This document shows, in pieces, positions 39,334 through 42,172 of a stretch of DNA of 42,172 nucleotides. The position numbers and the translations under genes were made by a program. The notes under the pieces were generated by a model, which was not told where the DNA came from, did no database searches, and saw only the letters and a list, made by a program, of their open reading frames with translations. The stretch comes from Candidatus Woesearchaeota archaeon (GTDB taxonomy: Archaea; Nanobdellota; Nanobdellia; Woesearchaeales; WJIZ01), in NCBI GenBank assembly GCA_018221205.1, contig JAAOYF010000015.1, positions 1 through 42,172 of the forward strand. Direction: 5' to 3'. The first letter of the stretch is position 1; each line of letters begins with the position of its first letter.

Positions 39334-39601
39334 GCTAGCACCTCCAAAGTTCTTGTTCTTTTGGACTTTGGATATCAAAAAGTGGATGTTCAGCGAAACT
39401 CCGTAATTGATTTTGGTACTGAAATCATTATTTGGGAGTTTTGCGTATTCTCTTTCTGATGGATTCTTTATATATGTTACATACATAAATAATGTCCAGT
39501 GCTGAATCCGGAAAAATTGCAAAAAGGGCCATTTTATAATTTATATATCCCTATTTCAGAAAGGTTTTAATAGTTCTGTGATATCTGTACTATCGGGGAA
39601 G
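39334..39601. other. A/T-rich intergenic region upstream of the endonuclease and nuclease-like genes
   Basis: This 268-nt stretch has no supported gene. It holds a minus-strand TATA-like element (39465-39475) that can serve the endonuclease, and plus-strand TATA-like elements at 39541-39548 and 39565-39572 that can serve the next gene. A short inverted match, CCAAAGT at 39343-39349 and ACTTTGG at 39364-39370, could form a leader hairpin upstream of the endonuclease start. Confidence 0.4.
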
Positions 39602-40063
39602 ATGGTAGATTTAGACGAACTTCGCACCGATGTCATCAATATTCTCGAAGCTGCAGGATTTTCTGTGAGAAGAGATGAACTGATGCACGGCTATAAGGTG
39701 GATGTCGTAGCTGAGAAGGATTTGGTTGCGGTACAGAAGGATTTCAAGATTATCTGTGCATTTGTCCATGAGCAATCTGAATTGACGTTACGAGAACGTG
39801 TGAAAGAATTCAGGGAATTGAACAAGGAGCTGAAGGCAGACAAATGTATCATTGTCCTCGTCGGACTTGAGGCTTATGGAGAAGATAGGGGTATGGCGAA
39901 GAGACAGAATATCTTGATATGGGAGAAAGATAATATCAAGAATTATCTCAAATGCTTTTCAGAGAAAGATAAGGATGCCTGCAATCGATTGATGAGTGAT
40001 TTAGGATTGGAGAGCTATACTGATCCTAATCTGGATTATTCTTCTTCTTTTTATTGTGGATAG
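39602..40063 (+). CDS. Restriction endonuclease-like (PD-(D/E)xK-type) protein
   Basis: 153 residues from ATG 39602 (GTG 39578 is an alternative). An N-terminal helix with L-E-A-A-G-F-S-V-R-R-D-E-L is followed by Y-K-V-D-V-V-A-E-K-D and K-I-I-C-A-F, which resembles the D-x(n)-E-x-K core of Mrr/Hjc-like nucleases although the second acidic-x-Lys part is weak. Then come R-V-K-E-F-R-E-L-N and C-I-I-V-L-V-G-L-E-A-Y-G. It could be a nuclease or a degenerate relative used for binding. It is located beside the homing endonuclease and tRNAs, but its strand and promoter are separate. Confidence 0.55.
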   Translation: MVDLDELRTDVINILEAAGFSVRRDELMHGYKVDVVAEKDLVAVQKDFKIICAFVHEQSELTLRERVKEFRELNKELKADKCIIVLVGLEAYGEDRGMAKRQNILIWEKDNIKNYLKCFSEKDKDACNRLMSDLGLESYTDPNLDYSSSFYCG

Positions 40064-40101
40064 CAATCTTTTTAAAGCAGGTATTTATTCTCGGTGCATA
40101 C

Positions 40102-40176
40102 GCTCCCATGGTGTAGCCCGGTCAATCATTCTGGCTTTTCGAGCCAGTGACGTGGGTTCAAATCCCGCTGGGAGCA
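40102..40176 (+). tRNA. tRNA-Glu(UUC)
   Basis: Acceptor GCTCCCA/TGGGAGC, discriminator A 40176. Anticodon stem CTGGC (40131-40135)/GCCAG (40143-40147) with loop T-T-T-T-C-G-A, so anticodon UUC. T arm GTGGG-TTCAAAT-CCCGC. It is 75 nt long, without intron and without encoded CCA, and is the only intronless tRNA in the window. It abuts the arginine decarboxylase gene, whose stop is two nt away on the other strand. Confidence 0.95.
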
Positions 40177-40177
40177 T

Positions 40178-40684
40178 TTATAATTCTGGATAGAAAATTG
40201 CACCAACTAATGCACAACAATATCTCCCTTCACCTTTACCCTCGATACTCAAAGAAATAATATCGCCTAGATTCCATCCTAAGTCCTTTCTCCTTTCAAA
40301 TGCGTGTCTTACTGAATCTACTGCTTTGCGTTCTAAATCTTCAGATGAAGCATTGATTCCAGCATATTCCATGATTATTCCTGGCTTATCCCTCTCTTTG
40401 TTTAATCCGATTGCTATCGCGCCACTAACTAACCTATCCTTTGAAACAGATTCTTGATAAGCCATAGGCAACGCAACACCATTCTTAATTGAGTAATCAC
40501 AGTCTAGATTTATCTTCCACCTACCATTAGGCCCGACTGGTACAAAAGAAGTAAATTTAACGGCATTAAGAGCTTCTATACCTGCGTTTACTTCTGCATC
40601 GTCAAATGCATCCAGTTCATTTGTACCGTAACCGAGCGAAACAAAAGGATATACCGTGCCTTGAACTTGTGTCGGATCTAACAT
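40178..40684 (-). CDS. pdaD: Pyruvoyl-dependent arginine decarboxylase
   Basis: 168 residues, close to the typical 165. Near the N-terminus G-Y-G-T-N-E-L-D-A-F-D-D-A-E-V-N-A-G-I matches the family, followed by the self-cleavage region V-K-F-T-S-F-V-P. The usual Ser-Ser is Thr45-Ser46; Ser46 would become the pyruvoyl group. The catalytic Glu is in M-E-Y-A-G (Glu106). The proenzyme splits into two chains and converts arginine to agmatine for polyamine synthesis and, in many archaea, for agmatidine in tRNA-Ile2. It diverges from the Lrp-like regulator across 104 nt with several inverted repeats. Confidence 0.85.
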   Translation of the reverse strand: MLDPTQVQGTVYPFVSLGYGTNELDAFDDAEVNAGIEALNAVKFTSFVPVGPNGRWKINLDCDYSIKNGVALPMAYQESVSKDRLVSGAIAIGLNKERDKPGIIMEYAGINASSEDLERKAVDSVRHAFERRKDLGWNLGDIISLSIEGKGEGRYCCALVGAIFYPEL

Positions 40685-40688
40685 ATTA

Positions 40689-40782
40689 CCACTAATGAGT
40701 GGAGATGTATTTCAATTATTAATAACTTTCTTGAATATTCTACGTTAATTACGTAATACTTATATATAGAATTACAATTCTA
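40689..40782. promoter_or_regulatory. Divergent promoter with three inverted repeats, pdaD / Lrp-type regulator
   Basis: Perfect inverted repeats: CCACT-AATG-AGTGG (40689-40702, five nt before the pdaD ATG), TACGT-TAATT-ACGTA (40741-40755) and TAGAAT-TACA-ATTCTA (40767-40782). A TATA element at 40759-40766 for the regulator lies between the last two. The pdaD TATA-like element is near 40712-40722 on the minus strand. Lrp-type proteins bind such palindromes, so autoregulation and control of pdaD are likely (inference). Confidence 0.5.
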
Positions 40783-40788
40783 ACGTAT

Positions 40789-41745
40789 ATGGACTTGAAA
40801 AACACAAAGATTTTGTTCGAGCTTTCCAGAAACTCAAGACAATCAGCCAATCAAATAGCCAAAAAAGTAGGGCTGTCAAGAGATGCTGTCATTTACCGTA
40901 TGAATAGTCTGGAAGAAAGCGGAATCATCAAGAAATATATGACTGTTATCAATTTAAACCAGATAGGTTACAGGACACACATCTTATTTCTTGAATTTAA
41001 GAAATTTGATATTAACATTGAGAAGGATATCATCCTCTATTTGAAGAATTTACCTTATTCAATATGGATCGCATCTCCAAGTGGAAAATGGGATATTGTA
41101 ATTGATGTAATCTCGAAAGACTCATATCAATTTAATGAGATCCTGATGCAATTGATGAATAGATTAGGAGATAATCTAAAAAATTATGATGTTCTGGAGA
41201 CGATCAAAGAATACTACTATAACTTCAAGTTTCTTACAGGAAGGGATTCTAAAAGAGCAAACAAAAGAACAGTCCCCTATGGGTTAGATGAAATTGATAT
41301 CAAGATACTCTCGGTTTTATCCCAAGAATCACGCATACCAAGCACTAAGATTGCAGATAAGTTGAAGATCTCACATGATCGAGTCTCTTATAGAATCAAG
41401 AAAATGCAGCAATCTGGACATATAGAGCAATTTATAATACAATTAGATTATAATCTCATCGACCTATCTTACTATTATTTATTGTTCCAATTCACAAAAC
41501 TGGATAAGAAAACCGAAACTTCTATTGTAGATTTCCTAAGATCACAGAGTGAAGTTTTATACATCGGAAAGAATGCCGGAAAATTTAATTTCAATGTCGA
41601 TGTAATTGTGAAGAACGCAATGGAATTGAAGCAATTTATCTTGAGGTTCAGGACACTTTTTGGAGATATCTTAGAATCAAGAGAGTCAATCCTCATGTTT
41701 GAGCAACATAAGAATGATTATTTTCCAAAGTGCCTACATCATTAG
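40789..41745 (+). CDS. Double Lrp/AsnC-type transcriptional regulator
   Basis: 318 residues, about twice a normal Lrp protein. Unit 1 has a helix-turn-helix with S-A-N-Q-I-A-K-K-V-G-L-S-R-D-A-V-I-Y-R-M (about 17-36) and a RAM-like effector part to about 145. A short basic linker follows. Unit 2 repeats the helix-turn-helix (S-T-K-I-A-D-K-L-K-I-S-H-D-R-V-S-Y-R-I-K) and a second effector-like part. The halves have diverged strongly, so the fusion is old. One chain may mimic the Lrp dimer. It is placed divergently to pdaD. Confidence 0.85.
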   Translation: MDLKNTKILFELSRNSRQSANQIAKKVGLSRDAVIYRMNSLEESGIIKKYMTVINLNQIGYRTHILFLEFKKFDINIEKDIILYLKNLPYSIWIASPSGKWDIVIDVISKDSYQFNEILMQLMNRLGDNLKNYDVLETIKEYYYNFKFLTGRDSKRANKRTVPYGLDEIDIKILSVLSQESRIPSTKIADKLKISHDRVSYRIKKMQQSGHIEQFIIQLDYNLIDLSYYYLLFQFTKLDKKTETSIVDFLRSQSEVLYIGKNAGKFNFNVDVIVKNAMELKQFILRFRTLFGDILESRESILMFEQHKNDYFPKCLHH

Positions 41746-41765
41746 TGCAAATGTTATCTGTCCCA

Positions 41766-42041
41766 TCAATTCTTTACTGGAACTTTATGCATCTGTTCTC
41801 GAAGAACGATGAGTCTCCAGACTGCTAAGATGCTGAGGGTGATCACTACACCAAGCGCTAAATCAAACCAGTTGAACAGGAATAATTCTCTGTTCCACGC
41901 ATGGTCGACAACGCCGAATATGGCTGCGCCGAGAAATAACGTATTGAGCATTGAATGATCTTTAGTCCGTAACTTCGGAAATTTTTTCCTCAGAAAGAAA
42001 TGTATTATTGCAGCTGCTGTTGGAAATATGTAACACCCCAT
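41766..42041 (-). CDS. Small hypothetical membrane protein
   Basis: 91 residues with three hydrophobic stretches (about 1-15, 30-45 and 55-76). Features include an A-A-A-I-I-H-F-F-L-R-K-K-F-P start, F-G-V-V-D-H-A-W-N-R-E-L-F in the middle and a basic C-terminus. His and Asp within or next to the helices could be functional. I do not recognise the family. It stands alone between the Lrp-like gene (convergent, 20 nt) and a divergent gene whose start is at the window edge. Confidence 0.62.
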   Translation of the reverse strand: MGCYIFPTAAAIIHFFLRKKFPKLRTKDHSMLNTLFLGAAIFGVVDHAWNRELFLFNWFDLALGVVITLSILAVWRLIVLREQMHKVPVKN

Positions 42042-42156
42042 TTTTTATCACCTACACATTTCTTATTCTGTTGCTTTATATAGTTTATGGGACAGTGTTA
42101 ACTAATCGACAGATTAATAAATAAGTTCATCTCAAAAAAGAATGAGGTGAACTTTA
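42042..42156. promoter_or_regulatory. Divergent promoter region before the last gene
   Basis: A TATA-like TTAATAAATAA (42113-42123) lies 34-44 nt before ATG 42157, and an SD GAGGTG (42144-42149) eight nt before it, so the plus-strand gene has a short leader. On the minus strand a TATATAAAG-like stretch at 42074-42082 can serve the small membrane protein. Confidence 0.45.
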
Positions 42157-42172
42157 ATGAAGATTTGTCCGC
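42157..42172 (+). CDS. Start of a gene cut by the window edge
   Basis: ATG with a well-placed SD is followed by only four more codons, giving M-K-I-C-P. A Cys-Pro at positions 4-5 is typical for small zinc-ribbon proteins such as transcription factor TFS or ribosomal zinc proteins, but five residues do not allow an assignment. Confidence 0.5.

Noticed and set aside
39504-39536. Possible 3' half of the disrupted tRNA (GAATCCGG followed later by AGGGCCA)
   Set aside because: The T-arm-like and acceptor-like pieces are separated by about 12 extra bases and the 5' T-stem strand is missing.

Overview
This 42.2 kb window comes from an archaeal chromosome. The evidence is the set of archaeal-type information genes (ribosomal proteins L44e, S27e and L10e, aIF2-alpha, Nop10, a GINS subunit, group II chaperonin, prefoldin alpha), bulge-helix-bulge (BHB) tRNA introns, TATA boxes about 26 nt before many start codons, and many leaderless or GTG starts. 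Short intergenic gaps, a hydrogenase-based fermentative gene set, a kleisin ScpA and a bacterial-type PRPP synthetase fit a DPANN lineage such as Woesearchaeota. That placement is inference.

Layout. 1-4220: tail of an unknown acidic protein, a radical SAM enzyme, Gins51, and the minus-strand series L44e, S27e, aIF2-alpha, Nop10, PAC2. 4314-7333: enolase, a NOG1-like GTPase, a methyltransferase-like protein. 7403-12091: a minus-strand operon of a giant Cys-rich surface protein, two paralogous small membrane proteins and an MscS channel. 12141-14113: L10e, a cation/Ca2+ exchanger, an HxlR regulator. 14190-17018: anaerobic ribonucleotide reductase, with the glycyl-radical tail in a separate overlapping ORF, followed by nrdG. 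17060-23347: group 3b-like NiFe hydrogenase hydBGDA, its maturation protease, an EamA transporter, a DUF6390-like protein, then hypC and hypA on the other strand. 23407-31566: thermosome, a secreted beta-sandwich protein, a Glu/Pro-rich protein, phosphoglycerate mutase, ROK sugar kinase, a RimK-like ligase with a retropepsin-like partner. 31647-36639: a Hel308 fragment, a YIP1-like protein, ftsY, prefoldin alpha, PRPP synthetase, scpA. 36719-40176: a tRNA-rich, hairpin-rich accessory stretch with tRNA-Val, two tRNA-Gly, tRNA-Ile and tRNA-Glu (four of the five contain introns), a LAGLIDADG endonuclease and hypothetical genes. 40178-42172: pyruvoyl-dependent arginine decarboxylase divergent from a double Lrp-type regulator, and a small membrane protein.

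How the genes work together. Enolase, phosphoglycerate mutase and the ROK kinase point to glycolysis. The hydrogenase would dispose of reductant as H2 or exchange it with NADPH. The oxygen-sensitive class III ribonucleotide reductase fits the same anaerobic life.

Most notable: (i) the anaerobic ribonucleotide reductase is split inside its C-terminal zinc knuckle, so the catalytic glycine lies in a 54-codon ORF preceded by a Shine-Dalgarno and an A_AAA_AAG slippery heptamer; (ii) a modular hairpin repeat occurs both beside tRNA-Val and inside the 133-nt intron of tRNA-Gly(CCC), where its end forms the BHB inner stem; (iii) a tRNA-Ile with anticodon UAU is interrupted by two BHB introns and overlaps a homing endonuclease gene.
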